Positions 55,030 to 63,958 are shown, numbered from the stretch's first letter. The stretch: 64,000 bases of DNA from Bacillus shivajii (GCF_020519665.1 NZ_CP084703.1:2418001-2482000); one strand, 5' to 3'. Made by a program: numbers and translations. The notes: generated from the letters alone by a model not told the origin.

Positions 55030-55173
55030 TCATTTTCTTACAAGCCTCCATAATCGTTGAATCATTTCATATATACCAAGACGTTCACCAATACCATTGG
55101 CCACTTTCATTATAAGCCCAATCATGAGAATAAAGAAAAAAATGATTAAAATGTAGTTGAAGATAAGATCCAA
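55030..55173 (-). CDS. very small membrane protein
   Basis: 47 residues from a TTG at 55173: a single hydrophobic helix (FNYILIIFFFILMIGLIM) and a basic amphipathic tail (ERLGIYEMIQRLWRLVRK). GAGGTGG is 4 nt or so before the TTG. No family recognised. It looks real because of the binding site and the charge distribution, but evidence is limited. Confidence 0.45.
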   Translation of the reverse strand: MDLIFNYILIIFFFILMIGLIMKVANGIGERLGIYEMIQRLWRLVRK

Positions 55174-55261
55174 GTTACCACCTCTGTTTCAAAAAAACGG
55201 TTGTTGAACACTCTTACAAATTCAAGCGTATTTCGTTTTTATACTCACGTTAACACACCTA

Positions 55262-55462
55262 TTATGTTTTACCTTTTTTATCAATCTTGAATAATTTCGG
55301 TTGAATCAATCGCCGAATCACGATTGCCGGTGTCTCTTTAATTGTATGCCCTTTTTGAATAGATACATAGTATTTTCCACCAGCCATTGAAATAGAGTTT
55401 GTATGTTGTTCACTTTTTATATTCACGGTATATTGAGATTTCCAGATAATGAAAAAAACTAC
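55262..55462 (-). pseudogene. frameshifted tail following the lipoprotein gene
   Basis: Directly after the lipoprotein stop a different frame stays open for about 66 codons: VVFFIIWKSQYTVNIKSEQ, later GGKYYVSIQKGH, then a basic end. It has no start codon with a binding site. A T7 run sits at the junction. It may be the original C-terminal part of the lipoprotein after a frameshift. The rest of 55174-55261 shows nothing. Confidence 0.35.
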
Positions 55463-55818
55463 TTACTAACACCATTCGTTCCTTTCAAAGATACATCGGT
55501 GGTAAGCTTTCCTATCCCATAGTCTCCATTACTACTTACTAGTTCACTAATGTGAAAAGTTTTTAGGCGGTCATTCGTAATGAATAACTGTTCCCCTTTT
55601 TTCGTTGCCATTAACAAGATCCCTTCAAGCACGTTAGATTGATATTCTTTTATTGCTTCTTCTTCTGTTGTAAATAACTCATCCTCTTGTAATGAATCCG
55701 TTAATGCGGAGCTTTCACTACAACCTACAACTAGTAATAAAATCATTGTTCCTAAAATCAACATTTTTAAAATTGATAACAACCCCTTTCGAAAATACAG
55801 TATATTTTTGTACTCCAA
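55459..55818 (-). CDS. short lipoprotein, possibly C-terminally truncated
   Basis: 119 residues. A hydrophobic signal ends in lipobox VVGC, then an acidic stretch (SLQEDELFTTEEEAIKEYQ) and a small strand-rich part (KGEQLFITNDRLKTFHISELV). The stop comes in the middle of what looks like a continuing fold. Start uncertain (TTG at 55818 without a strong site). It lies 27 nt after the anti-sigma gene and is the third gene of that operon. No family is recognised. Confidence 0.55.
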   Translation of the reverse strand: MEYKNILYFRKGLLSILKMLILGTMILLLVVGCSESSALTDSLQEDELFTTEEEAIKEYQSNVLEGILLMATKKGEQLFITNDRLKTFHISELVSSNGDYGIGKLTTDVSLKGTNGVSK

Positions 55819-55844
55819 AACAGAACTACGCAGTTTTGAGATGA

Positions 55845-57026
55845 TTAATTATAAATCGTACCTCCTGCTGGTGTATGGTACCAATTCCAAAAGTCGACTT
55901 CTCCTAACGTCGCATAAATAATTTGTTCATTCTCTTGTAACTGCAATAGCTCTTTTGTTGGACCAGTTACGACGACACCATACGTTTTCACACCATTTTC
56001 AACTACGTATTCGTACCTTTCTTTTATACTTACTTCTCGATCAATTCTCCATATATATTGTTTGGCAAGACTTTCGTTATCAGCTAAAAACTGTAATCCT
56101 GTTTTAAATACTCCTGCTCGAACGTCACCATCACCTCTTACCGAAACAGATCCACCACCTCGGGAAAAATCAAAAATTGCTGCTTCGTGTAATCCCCATA
56201 CGCCATTATTCGCACTTAAATATGGGGATCTGTCGCCTGAATGCTCATAGCCAGTGTCGATTGCATACCAAGGAATCTCCAAGTCATACCCATTAAGAAT
56301 CGTGCACACTTCATCAATGTCGTATAATTGATCAAATGTAATCGCTAGCTCTGAGACCGTTCCTTCAGGAAGATAATCAAGTGCTTCCCAAGTTTCATCT
56401 AAGTGTTCACGATAAAAGTTTTGTTCACTCGTTGGTTGGGTTTCAACATTTTCAGGGTGGAGAAAGTAAAGCTTGACATCATATTGGCCATCCGCCCAGG
56501 CTCTATTCACATTCAAGCGATTAAAAAACATTTTACCTTCTAGTTGACCAATTGCTTTACGTTCCCTGCCTAATTGTTTTTGAATCGTATAATCCATATC
56601 TAAAGTGAAGTAAAAGTTCGTATTCATTCCACCGCCACCAACGTATACGTTTGGCATCGTCATTTGGGTAGCCGTTTGGACTACTTGAGTTGCAGTTGCT
56701 CCTCTTCCTTCATCACCACCAAATCCATAATAAAAAGCAGTAAGTACACCACTGACAACACTAATAATAATAAATAAGCTGATGACAGTGAATGCATTAG
56801 AAAGGCGATTTTTCCACTTTGCTTTACGTATCATTCGTCTCTGTTTCTTTTCTGATAAACCTTGTAACGGATCGTCTTGATTGTTGACTATCTTTGTCCT
56901 TCCTTCTTGTTCAACTAAGTTGTCATTAAGTAATTGTTCACATTCAGAACAAGTTTCTAGATGCTCTTCGACCATACCTTCTTCTTCTTCTGAACACTGC
57001 CCATTCATATAGGCATCCCATTTCAT
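55845..57026 (-). CDS. membrane anti-sigma factor with zinc-finger and Sigma_reg C-terminal domains
   Basis: Holds the adjacent ECF sigma factor inactive until a signal arrives. 393 residues: an N-terminal zf-HC2 segment (EEHLETCSECEQLL, residues about 20-35), a basic cytoplasmic linker, one transmembrane helix (AFTVISLFIIISVVSGVL, about 77-95) and a large outer domain resembling Sigma_reg_C (YhdL-like), ending GEVDFWNWYHTPAGG. ATG at 57026 has AAAGAGG 5 nt upstream; a GTG at 57059 lies on the wrong side of it. It begins 37 nt after the sigma gene stop. Confidence 0.8.
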   Translation of the reverse strand: MKWDAYMNGQCSEEEEGMVEEHLETCSECEQLLNDNLVEQEGRTKIVNNQDDPLQGLSEKKQRRMIRKAKWKNRLSNAFTVISLFIIISVVSGVLTAFYYGFGGDEGRGATATQVVQTATQMTMPNVYVGGGGMNTNFYFTLDMDYTIQKQLGRERKAIGQLEGKMFFNRLNVNRAWADGQYDVKLYFLHPENVETQPTSEQNFYREHLDETWEALDYLPEGTVSELAITFDQLYDIDEVCTILNGYDLEIPWYAIDTGYEHSGDRSPYLSANNGVWGLHEAAIFDFSRGGGSVSVRGDGDVRAGVFKTGLQFLADNESLAKQYIWRIDREVSIKERYEYVVENGVKTYGVVVTGPTKELLQLQENEQIIYATLGEVDFWNWYHTPAGGTIYN

Positions 57027-57062
57027 TTTAACCTCTTTACAATTCAATTCTCGTATCACCCT

Positions 57063-57569
57063 TCACTCACGATTTTCATCTTCTAACAACTTTTGAATAT
57101 CTTTTCGCCCTCTAAAAATCGTCACCTTTACTTTCGAGATAGAAATATCAAACATTTCCGCAATTTCATGATATGAAAAATGATAGTAATCTCTCAAAAT
57201 AATAATCTTTCGTTTTGAGATTGGTAATTGACCAACGGCTTCAAACCATCCATCAATACGATTTTTCACCATAAATTCATGTTCGGCACTATTGACTTCA
57301 AGATTCTTTTTCACATCCTCTAGATCACCATAATAAGAAATTCGTTTCTCTTTCCTTACAATATCAATGAATGTATGATAAGCAACTTTAAATAACCATG
57401 GTTTCACCTTTTCCTGCTCAAAAGTTTCAACGTGAAAGTAGGCTCGATAAAAGGTCTCTTGAACGATATCTTCTGTTAATGGTTGATCTTTACAAAGTGA
57501 ATATATATATCGGTATAAATCCATCATATAAACCGAATAAATTTCTTCTAACGTAATACCCTTTTCCAT
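57063..57569 (-). CDS. ECF sigma factor, SigM-like
   Basis: 168 residues: region 2 with DLYRYIYSLCKDQPLTEDIV and QETFYRAYFHVE, region 4 with LPISKRKIIILRDYYHFSYH and EIAEMFDISISKVKV. Matches SigM/SigV-type ECF factors, which respond to cell-envelope stress. GGAGG is 5 nt before the ATG at 57569. An ECF-type promoter lies 23 bp upstream, so the gene probably activates itself. Operon: sigma, anti-sigma, lipoprotein. Confidence 0.85.
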   Translation of the reverse strand: MEKGITLEEIYSVYMMDLYRYIYSLCKDQPLTEDIVQETFYRAYFHVETFEQEKVKPWLFKVAYHTFIDIVRKEKRISYYGDLEDVKKNLEVNSAEHEFMVKNRIDGWFEAVGQLPISKRKIIILRDYYHFSYHEIAEMFDISISKVKVTIFRGRKDIQKLLEDENRE

Positions 57570-57591
57570 CAAAGCCTCCTTTCACTATATC

Positions 57592-57617
57592 CACGGTTGA
57601 ACAAATAAAAAGTTACA
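57592..57617 (-). promoter_or_regulatory. ECF-type promoter upstream of the sigma factor gene
   Basis: On the minus strand TGTAAC (57617-57612), a 16-nt spacer and CGTG (57595-57592). ECF factors of this type use a -35 ending AAC and a -10 CGTC, so three of four -10 bases match. Confidence 0.5.
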
Positions 57618-57641
57618 AAATATCATATGTTTTTTTCAAAA

Positions 57642-58055
57642 GGCTTTGTTAAAGAGTATTGCCTCTTTCTCTACTAGCATTGCTTTGTAGTTTATCCGTC
57701 AACCGGGCAAGACGCCACGTCCTGTGGCATGCCTGGCATTAGGACACCCTGTCTGTCGAGGCAGCTCTTAGCGTATTCTAGAAGATTACTTGTTGTTCCT
57801 GCGTTTACTCGTCACAGCTCAAAGCTGTTCGAAGAAGTGATGCTCGTTGTTGATTTTTAACCTCTGTTTATATCAAAATACGGCTCGCTTGCCTCGGGCA
57901 ACATCTCAGCCTCCTCGTTCGCAAGATTTGCTCACTTGCGGGGTCTTCTCTTGTTGCTTTTCCCGTAGGCGTCTCGCCTTTTTGATATCAAACTTGGTGG
58001 TATAATTATTACACTTCGATATCATCAATATTCAACAACGAACGATAACAGAGCC
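57642..58055. repeat. MITE-like element, family A (copy) with family C and D sequence
   Basis: Left end GGCTTTGTTAAAG, inverted right end GGCTCTGTTATCG. The 8-bp TTTCAAAA occurs on both sides (57634-57641 and 58056-58063), a perfect target duplication. The 414 bp contain a family D piece (57708-57755, GCCACGTCCTGTGGCATGC) and a GC-rich cassette (57885-57978). No gene is supported in 57570-58117. Confidence 0.8.
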
Positions 58056-58117
58056 TTTCAAAAAGAAAACCCGGCGGTTGCCGAGCCTTAGAGAACCAAT
58101 ATCTTCAGTTTTTCACT

Positions 58118-58501
58118 CTAGCTAAACATCATCATCACTGCACCAATGATCGTTAAAACAATAATGTGGTAACCTACGCAAATGAAATATAAAGCTAATG
58201 GTTTTTGCGTATGCGTTCCAAGTCCAAAAATAAAATCCTTCGCATAAGCAAGAGCAACGATTACACCTAGAAACAGGCCAAATAGCGCCCCATCTATGAT
58301 TGTTTCAGCCTCTGATAGTTGAAGGGCAACTGCTAAAAGGGTAGATGTTAAGATTGTCACCAAGGTAAGGATGCCGTATCTAGGGTGAGATGGAGTAATG
58401 TTTAATAGTTTTACCCACCGATTGCCAAATAAAATCGGTGAATAATAAAACATGCCAATAGCCATATATATAACAATTCCAATGAATATTTGTAGAACCA
58501 T
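58118..58501 (-). CDS. DUF1761 membrane protein
   Basis: 127 residues with four helices. The start VIYMAIGMFYYSPILFGNRWVKL and the DGALFGLFLGVIVALAYAKD segment are typical of DUF1761. No function is known for this family. AGAAGGA lies near the ATG. Alone between a MITE and a truncated VOC gene. Confidence 0.8.
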   Translation of the reverse strand: MVLQIFIGIVIYMAIGMFYYSPILFGNRWVKLLNITPSHPRYGILTLVTILTSTLLAVALQLSEAETIIDGALFGLFLGVIVALAYAKDFIFGLGTHTQKPLALYFICVGYHIIVLTIIGAVMMMFS

Positions 58502-58572
58502 TACGTATTCCTTCTTTCTTATTTATAATGAGTTAAAATCTTTTATGTAGCTTCAACAACTAGCGCTTCATA

Positions 58573-58818
58573 TTATGGCGCAACTAGTTCAACTTTGATT
58601 CGATCTGGATCTTCAAAATACACCGCATAGTAATCATCTCCAGCAGCATATAAGTGTTTCTCTTTATAAAGTATATGTACCCCTTTCTCTTTTAATTGAT
58701 TCGTTATATCGTCCACTTGTTGGCTGGGCTCGGCATACCAATTGAGATCTGACTCAACTATTTCTATTTTCTCATTATCCCAAACAGGATAGTGTCTTTC
58801 ATCAAAATAATTTTTCAA
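58573..58818 (-). pseudogene. C-terminal half of a VOC (glyoxalase/bleomycin resistance) protein
   Basis: 81 residues that match only the second half of a VOC protein: LKEKGVHILYKEKHLY, then DYYAVYFEDPDRIKVELV with the conserved Glu metal ligand at the end. A normal member has 120-150 residues with a first module carrying the His ligand, which is missing; an in-frame stop lies a few codons before the TTG start. It may be a decayed gene, although AGAGGA stands upstream of the TTG. Confidence 0.6.
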
Positions 58819-58990
58819 ATTGTAATCCTCTATATTATTTTGTTAGTCTACTCTGTTGCTAAATCAAGCTACATCGTTACTTCAACATGAAACAGTGATT
58901 ACCCGTTATTGAGCGAACTCTAACCGTTAGTTTAAGTAGATTCTCAAAAGATATAATGCGCCAACCTTTGATCATTATTTAGAAGCGAAA

Positions 58991-59560
58991 TTAATGTAAT
59001 TTTATTTCTTCTATTTTCCACTCCTCCTCGCTAACCATGACAAAGCCATACCTGTGTCTAATATCACGAATTGTGTTATAGGTTAGCAGTATTTTGTCTT
59101 TTTCAATTGAAAATTCTATTAGTTCTAAAACTGGGCTTTCAGACCAGTTTATCCATTCCCTGTCAACAAGAACGAAAAGTTCACCTTCGTACTCCATTAC
59201 TCCTGCCTCTGTAGTAAACAATTCCTTAGCTTCATCGTGGATTGCTGTTTGCTTTAATAATTCAACAGTGTTTACCGCATCAGTAAAATCTTGATAATCC
59301 ACTCTCTGAACCGCATCAATATCTTGTTGTAAAACGGATTTCTTTTCTAATAACTCTTCATTTTCCTTCTGTAACCCCTCTATTATCATGTCGGCTTCAG
59401 ATAATTCATCTTCTAAACTAGTATTCTTCTTTATTAATCGCTCATTTTTTTGTTGGAGTTCCTCAAGTTTTATTGCTTCTTCACCAGGATCTCTAAAAAT
59501 AAATAAAGTTAAAATGATTAACAGTATGATGATGCCAAAACTTATATAATTACTCTTCAC
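58991..59560 (-). CDS. membrane-anchored coiled-coil protein
   Basis: 189 residues. An N-terminal signal anchor (ISFGIIILLIILTLFIF) leads into a coiled coil of about 65 residues (KLEELQQKNERLIKKNTSLE onward), then a small alpha/beta domain (EGELFVLVDREW, GFVMVSEEEWKIEEIKL). The domain is probably outside the membrane. I do not recognise a family. Single gene. Confidence 0.6.
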   Translation of the reverse strand: MKSNYISFGIIILLIILTLFIFRDPGEEAIKLEELQQKNERLIKKNTSLEDELSEADMIIEGLQKENEELLEKKSVLQQDIDAVQRVDYQDFTDAVNTVELLKQTAIHDEAKELFTTEAGVMEYEGELFVLVDREWINWSESPVLELIEFSIEKDKILLTYNTIRDIRHRYGFVMVSEEEWKIEEIKLH

Positions 59561-59658
59561 TTAAGTCCCTCCAATATATTGAAAAATGCTTTCCGTTATC
59601 TACACTAGAAAAAGGGGGGGCTTGTTCCACTATTACTTCCGTTAAAACAACAAGAAAA

Positions 59659-59907
59659 CTATGTCATTAGATAGTCAAAACTAATACCGAAAAGGATTAT
59701 CCCAATACAGATCGTAAAATGAACCTTCTTTTCATTCACATTTGTTTTCTCTAAAATAGTAAAAATGATACCAATTAAACCGATAAAAACAGCACTTCTA
59801 ATAAAATATGAGGTGTCCACGAGAAAGAGGTTTGGAAACTTTTGAACAAGTCCTGACATCCCCCCCATTACCCCTAATAACAAAGGAATTCTTAATTTCC
59901 AATACAT
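59659..59907 (-). CDS. small membrane protein
   Basis: 82 residues with three hydrophobic segments (RIPLLLGVMGGMSGLVQ, SAVFIGLIGIIFTIL, FTICIGIILFGISFDYL) separated by short charged loops (KTNVNEKK). Unknown family. The ATG is preceded by AAAGGTGG-type sequence. Confidence 0.55.
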   Translation of the reverse strand: MYWKLRIPLLLGVMGGMSGLVQKFPNLFLVDTSYFIRSAVFIGLIGIIFTILEKTNVNEKKVHFTICIGIILFGISFDYLMT

Positions 59908-60047
59908 TCACCTTAACCACCTTTCTTTACAGTTTCAACTGCATCATCAGTTCTCTTTCCTAGTTTAACTCTCTATCCAATACTTAATTAACTTTTATAC
60001 ATTATTTTAATGTTAACACTGATCCCCTTTATTTGGCATAAAAATGT

Positions 60048-60078
60048 AAAAAAGCGTCTCTGCTTGTTACAGAAACGC
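60048..60078 (-). terminator. intrinsic terminator
   Basis: GCGTTTCTG-TAACAAG-CAGAGACGC followed by T6 on the minus strand. Confidence 0.8.
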
Positions 60079-60100
60079 ACTGCGTTATTTGAACCTTTTT

Positions 60101-60508
60101 CTAATTATCATCTAAGGATTTTCTGAAAGAACGACTCAATAGTATTCCAGTGAAAATTGCTAAAGCTATCCGCGCATCATGGGACGATGCAAATGAAAAA
60201 ACACCTAAATCACCAAAGTGTGTAGTCCAATAAGCATAAGGTATAAATATGAAAACGAGCATTAAAACGGATGGGATTAACAGTACATTTATCTTTGGAC
60301 TTTCCTTAATTAAACTTGCTATATTTCTCCATCCTAAGAGTATCCCAAAGGATAAAGCACACAGTACAAAGTAAGTGTGATAAACATTAAACGCTTGATA
60401 ATCAAACATTTGTAATTGTTGATACATTGGATTTCGAAGGCTAGACATCAAGTAGAGAATAATAACCCCGATAAACGTTAACAGTACAAAAAAAGCTATT
60501 TTCCTCAA
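60101..60508 (-). CDS. four-helix membrane protein of unknown function
   Basis: 135 residues from a TTG at 60508, chosen because AAGGAGAG lies 7 nt upstream; in-frame ATGs at 60559 and 60532 lack a binding site. Four transmembrane helices: KIAFFVLLTFIGVIILYLM, a central pair (FVLCALSFGILLGW; VLLIPSVLMLVFIFIPYAYW) and a last one (IALAIFTGILLS). No family recognised. Confidence 0.55.
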   Translation of the reverse strand: MRKIAFFVLLTFIGVIILYLMSSLRNPMYQQLQMFDYQAFNVYHTYFVLCALSFGILLGWRNIASLIKESPKINVLLIPSVLMLVFIFIPYAYWTTHFGDLGVFSFASSHDARIALAIFTGILLSRSFRKSLDDN

Positions 60509-60559
60509 ATAAGTTCTCTCCTTTAACTTCATTTTTCCCAGTGTGAATATTCTGTGCAC

Positions 60560-60717
60560 AGACGAATTACCTTTTATTTTAACGTTATTCCGAAAAAAAT
60601 CTACCTCTTCAAGCTTTAAGAAGGAGATGAATTTCAGTTGGGCGATAGACCAAAGGTTTTACAAACATATATTCCCGTAGTGGGATGAACCTATGACGTG
60701 TTCTTTGACTGTCACCT
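60560..60717. other. intergenic region without a supported gene
   Basis: Reading frames are open on both strands for about 30 codons but none has a good start and binding site together. It ends at a very strong hairpin. Confidence 0.5.
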
Positions 60718-60761
60718 AAAAAACACATGTGATTTACTCTATGAAATCACATGTGTTTTTT
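60718..60761. terminator. selB operon terminator
   Basis: AAAAAACACATGTGATTT and its exact inverse around an 8-nt loop, an 18-bp perfect stem; usable in both directions. Confidence 0.9.
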
Positions 60762-60836
60762 CTATGAATCACTTGTTTTGCAATTCTGAAGTAACCTATA
60801 ATGTTTTGATAAGTGCTAGTTGTCTCTATTTCTCGT

Positions 60837-61880
60837 CTAACAATTAATACGAGATCCCTTTAGTACCTGTCCATATAATCGCTCGTATGCAGATAACTCT
60901 CCGTTAGGGTCAAAATTACTTTTCATGAATTCGGTAGCATTCTTGATAATTTGTGATTTTATTTTTTCGTTTTGATACGCATTCAAGAATTTCGTTATAA
61001 ACTCTTCTGGAGTTGTGAACAACAATCCGTTCTCATCATCACCAACGATGCTCTCATTACCAGGATTCTTCCTTGCTAAAATAAAGCATTGTTTTGCCAT
61101 CGCTTCCAGCAAAGCGCCGGATTGTCCTTCATGAAGCGATGTATTTATGACGACATCGACCTTTTCATATAAGGCGTTCATACATTCATACGGAACTTCT
61201 CCGATATAGTGCAACCAATCATACTCTCTTTCTGCATTTAGCACTTCTTTATATACTTCTTCTTCAATGATGCTTCCTGCAATCAACAATTTAAGGTGAG
61301 GAAATTGGGTATTTTTTAGGGTATTCACTTCTTCTTTTAAGTACAAGACATCTTTCACTTTTCTTAACCCTGCAGGAAGAAATAAGATTGGCTCACCATT
61401 CTCTTTTAAAGCATACTCACAATTCCCTTCTGGGAAGTAAGGGGTTTGTGGTATTACGTGAACCTTTTCTACACTAGGTAAGTGTTTTCTAAGCTTTTGT
61501 TTCGCATCTTCTGTAAAAACGGTTAGCGCAGCGCTTTTATTTAACAATGTGCTCATTCGTTTCATTTTTTCTTTATCAAATAGGTCTTGGTTTACATCAG
61601 TACCACCTGAAGTAATAACGAGAGGTTGATTTATGGCAATGTCATGATTTTTCATCCATTCAGCAAACCTTCTAAAGTGTAAAACGTGAATGATATGTGC
61701 TTTCTTTAATAATTGTTCATGTTCTTTCGTCCATTCCTCTTCGTCATAAGCAAATATATTGATGTTCCAACCAGCATTAGTTAATAACGCTTCAAGCCTT
61801 TTAGCGGTCGTCGCATTTCCCCTATTTTCTTTATAATATGGAGTAAAAAAGGCGACATTCTTTTTATTTTCACACTTCAT
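60837..61880 (-). CDS. GT4 glycosyltransferase co-transcribed with selB, SenB-like
   Basis: 347 residues, GT-B fold. N-terminal part: TPYYKENRGNATTAKRL, LHFRRFAEWM, PLVITSGGTDVNQDLF. C-terminal donor site: HEGQSGALLEAMAKQ (the Glu-x7-Glu element of GT4) and RKNPGNESIVGDDENG. From memory this order (GN near the start, HxRR, GTD, VIPQ, EG...EA, GN...G-D) resembles the selenosugar synthase SenB (TIGR04348), which joins selenophosphate to a UDP-sugar. The start lies 4 nt after the selB stop with AAAGGAG inside selB, so the two are one operon. An ordinary GT4 enzyme is the alternative. Confidence 0.7.
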   Translation of the reverse strand: MKCENKKNVAFFTPYYKENRGNATTAKRLEALLTNAGWNINIFAYDEEEWTKEHEQLLKKAHIIHVLHFRRFAEWMKNHDIAINQPLVITSGGTDVNQDLFDKEKMKRMSTLLNKSAALTVFTEDAKQKLRKHLPSVEKVHVIPQTPYFPEGNCEYALKENGEPILFLPAGLRKVKDVLYLKEEVNTLKNTQFPHLKLLIAGSIIEEEVYKEVLNAEREYDWLHYIGEVPYECMNALYEKVDVVINTSLHEGQSGALLEAMAKQCFILARKNPGNESIVGDDENGLLFTTPEEFITKFLNAYQNEKIKSQIIKNATEFMKSNFDPNGELSAYERLYGQVLKGSRINC

Positions 61881-61884
61881 GAAT

Positions 61885-63798
61885 TTAAGACTCCTTAGGG
61901 TTAACAGGGTTATTTAACCAAATTCGTACGTTGTCTTGACGTTTCGTTAATCGCAATTCATCTAACTTCTCCATAAACGGAACTAAATGTTTCCTTGTTA
62001 AGTCTAGAACCGCTTTCGCATCTTGTAAGGAAAACTCTTGATTTGTATTTTCATATAGATTGGAAGCTGCGCTATAAAAGTTTTTCGTCGTTATCATATG
62101 CTTTTCATCTAATTCCATCACTTCGTTTAACCTTAATAAATAATGGAACAATTCTGTTTGCATTTCAGGAGGAAGACCCGCTCGATCTGTTATATATTCA
62201 TGTGGTTCAACTTGTAGTCCTTGTTGCTCTAATGTATCTAGCACTTGATTCATTCTCTTTTCCCACTGTTTTGGGAAAGATGGTTTAAATTCTGGTAGAG
62301 CAATGTATTGACCCGACTTTTTCAATCGATTAGTTTTGAAGCCTTCTTCAATGATTAACTCGGCAAGATTTTTCCCATAAGATTTTAAATCATTGATTAA
62401 CTCAGCTTTCTTCTTTCCTTCTCTTAGTGGGAACTGTTGATGAAAGTGTCCAAGGTCTTCATCAATAACTTCAAACATCTCCTCTGCTATTGCTTCTAAT
62501 ACTACGATATTTGAAAGTTTCATTACGGTGTTTGCTTCGATGAGTTCATCTAATACTTCTTTTCCTTCATCATTTTGTATGCCCACAGATTTAAATAATG
62601 AATCAACTTCCATCCCTTTCTCTTTCTTTAACATATCTATGATTCGTTCTTTCGGAGTACCTTCTTTTTTCAAAGCAAGCATGTTTATTGTTTCTTCACC
62701 GAACTTATACTTTTCACCAACAGGGTCAATGACAAATCCACCACCAATTGTTTCAGCAGGGGTCGGACGTCTTAAAATAAAGCGATCGCCACGTTTTGTT
62801 ACAATCGGCTTATCTAGACGTAACTGACAAAGGACATTTTCGCCTTCTATAAGGTCGTTTCTGTCAAAGAACACAATCTTCCCATATACTTCTGCTGTTC
62901 CGATATGAAGTTTAATATATCCCCTTTGTTTTAGCGGATACTTTAATGGGTGTGCAGTCGTTAAGCTTATATCAATTGTACTTGTCGTCGAGTAATATTG
63001 TGTGGAAACAAGGACATCTCCACGTTGGACATCTTGTTTTGAGACTCCCCCTAAGTTAATTGCAACGCGCTGTCCAGCACGACCTGCGTCCTTCGCTTCA
63101 TGATGAACTTGAAGCTGCCTTGCTCTTACCTTTTGACGTTGTGGTAATATTTCTAGGGTTTCGCCTTCATGCACTTCTCCTTCATAAACCGTACCTCTTA
63201 CTACCGTTCCTTGACCGTGAACAGTAAACACTTGGTCAATTGGTAAACGAAATACACCAGAAGAATCACGAGCTGGGACATTTGTTAAGTATGTTTGAAT
63301 CGTTTCTCTTAATTCATCAATACCTCTTTTCGATACACTATCTACAAAAATGAGATCAGCATTCTCAAAAAATGTACCTTTTACTTGATCTGAAATATCT
63401 GCTTCAATGAGCTCAATCATATCTTCTTCAACTAAATCCGATTTCGTAACAACGATCAACCCTTTATGTATTCCGAGTAAATGTAATATTTCTAAGTGCT
63501 CTACGGTTTGTGGCATGACACCTTCATCTGCTGCCACAACAAGTAATACGAGGTCAATACCTGCTACCCCTGCAATCATTTGACGAATAAACTTTTCATG
63601 ACCTGGTACATCAATGATTGAGACGGTTAAATCATCCGTTAGTTTTAATAGTGCGTAGCCGAGTTCAATCGAAATCGCTCGCTCCTTTTCTTCTTTCAAT
63701 CGGTCTGTTTCGATATTTGTTAATGCTTTTGTTAGTGTTGTTTTTCCATGGTCAATATGACCTGCCATACCAAGTGTATAATAACGGTTTTCTCCCAT
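61885..63798 (-). CDS. selB: selenocysteine-specific translation elongation factor
   Basis: Delivers Sec-tRNA(Sec) to UGA codons marked by a SECIS hairpin. 637 residues: G domain with [26 protein letters not shown] and TKSD, two EF-Tu-like domains ([20 protein letters not shown]), domain III region with [14 protein letters not shown], and a C-terminal winged-helix part for RNA binding. GGGGG lies 5 nt before the ATG at 63798, nine codons downstream of another in-frame start. Followed in the same transcript by the glycosyltransferase. Confidence 0.95.
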   Translation of the reverse strand: MGENRYYTLGMAGHIDHGKTTLTKALTNIETDRLKEEKERAISIELGYALLKLTDDLTVSIIDVPGHEKFIRQMIAGVAGIDLVLLVVAADEGVMPQTVEHLEILHLLGIHKGLIVVTKSDLVEEDMIELIEADISDQVKGTFFENADLIFVDSVSKRGIDELRETIQTYLTNVPARDSSGVFRLPIDQVFTVHGQGTVVRGTVYEGEVHEGETLEILPQRQKVRARQLQVHHEAKDAGRAGQRVAINLGGVSKQDVQRGDVLVSTQYYSTTSTIDISLTTAHPLKYPLKQRGYIKLHIGTAEVYGKIVFFDRNDLIEGENVLCQLRLDKPIVTKRGDRFILRRPTPAETIGGGFVIDPVGEKYKFGEETINMLALKKEGTPKERIIDMLKKEKGMEVDSLFKSVGIQNDEGKEVLDELIEANTVMKLSNIVVLEAIAEEMFEVIDEDLGHFHQQFPLREGKKKAELINDLKSYGKNLAELIIEEGFKTNRLKKSGQYIALPEFKPSFPKQWEKRMNQVLDTLEQQGLQVEPHEYITDRAGLPPEMQTELFHYLLRLNEVMELDEKHMITTKNFYSAASNLYENTNQEFSLQDAKAVLDLTRKHLVPFMEKLDELRLTKRQDNVRIWLNNPVNPKES

Positions 63799-63872
63799 AA
63801 TTTCCCCCTCATTTCTCTTAAACAAAACAATTAATACTGCTATCTACCAGTAATAAGATTTATCTCCTTTCT

Positions 63873-63901
63873 ATGATAGAAAGAAAATGTACAAAACGCA
63901 A
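63873..63901 (-). promoter_or_regulatory. selB promoter
   Basis: On the minus strand TTGCGT (63901-63896), a 17-nt spacer and TATCAT (63878-63873). Confidence 0.5.
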
Positions 63902-63923
63902 TGACTGTACGGTTTCTTGATAA

Positions 63924-63958
63924 AAAATAAAAGAGGGACGCTTCAAAAAAGCCCCCTC
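63924..63958 (-). terminator. terminator of a gene beyond the window edge
   Basis: GAGGG and GCTT pair with AAGC and CCCTC around T6/A6, then TTTTATTTTTT on the minus strand. The gene it serves lies past 64000. Confidence 0.65.

Noticed and set aside
58573-58818. UGA read-through to rescue the truncated VOC gene
   Set aside because: The upstream in-frame stop is TAA, not TGA, so selenocysteine cannot explain the short length.
60620-60717. Possible third UGA-containing gene on the plus strand (TTG near 60640, UGA at 60684)
   Set aside because: The start is poorly placed after its binding site, the minus strand is open as well, and the frame runs straight into an 18-bp terminator hairpin. No family resemblance.
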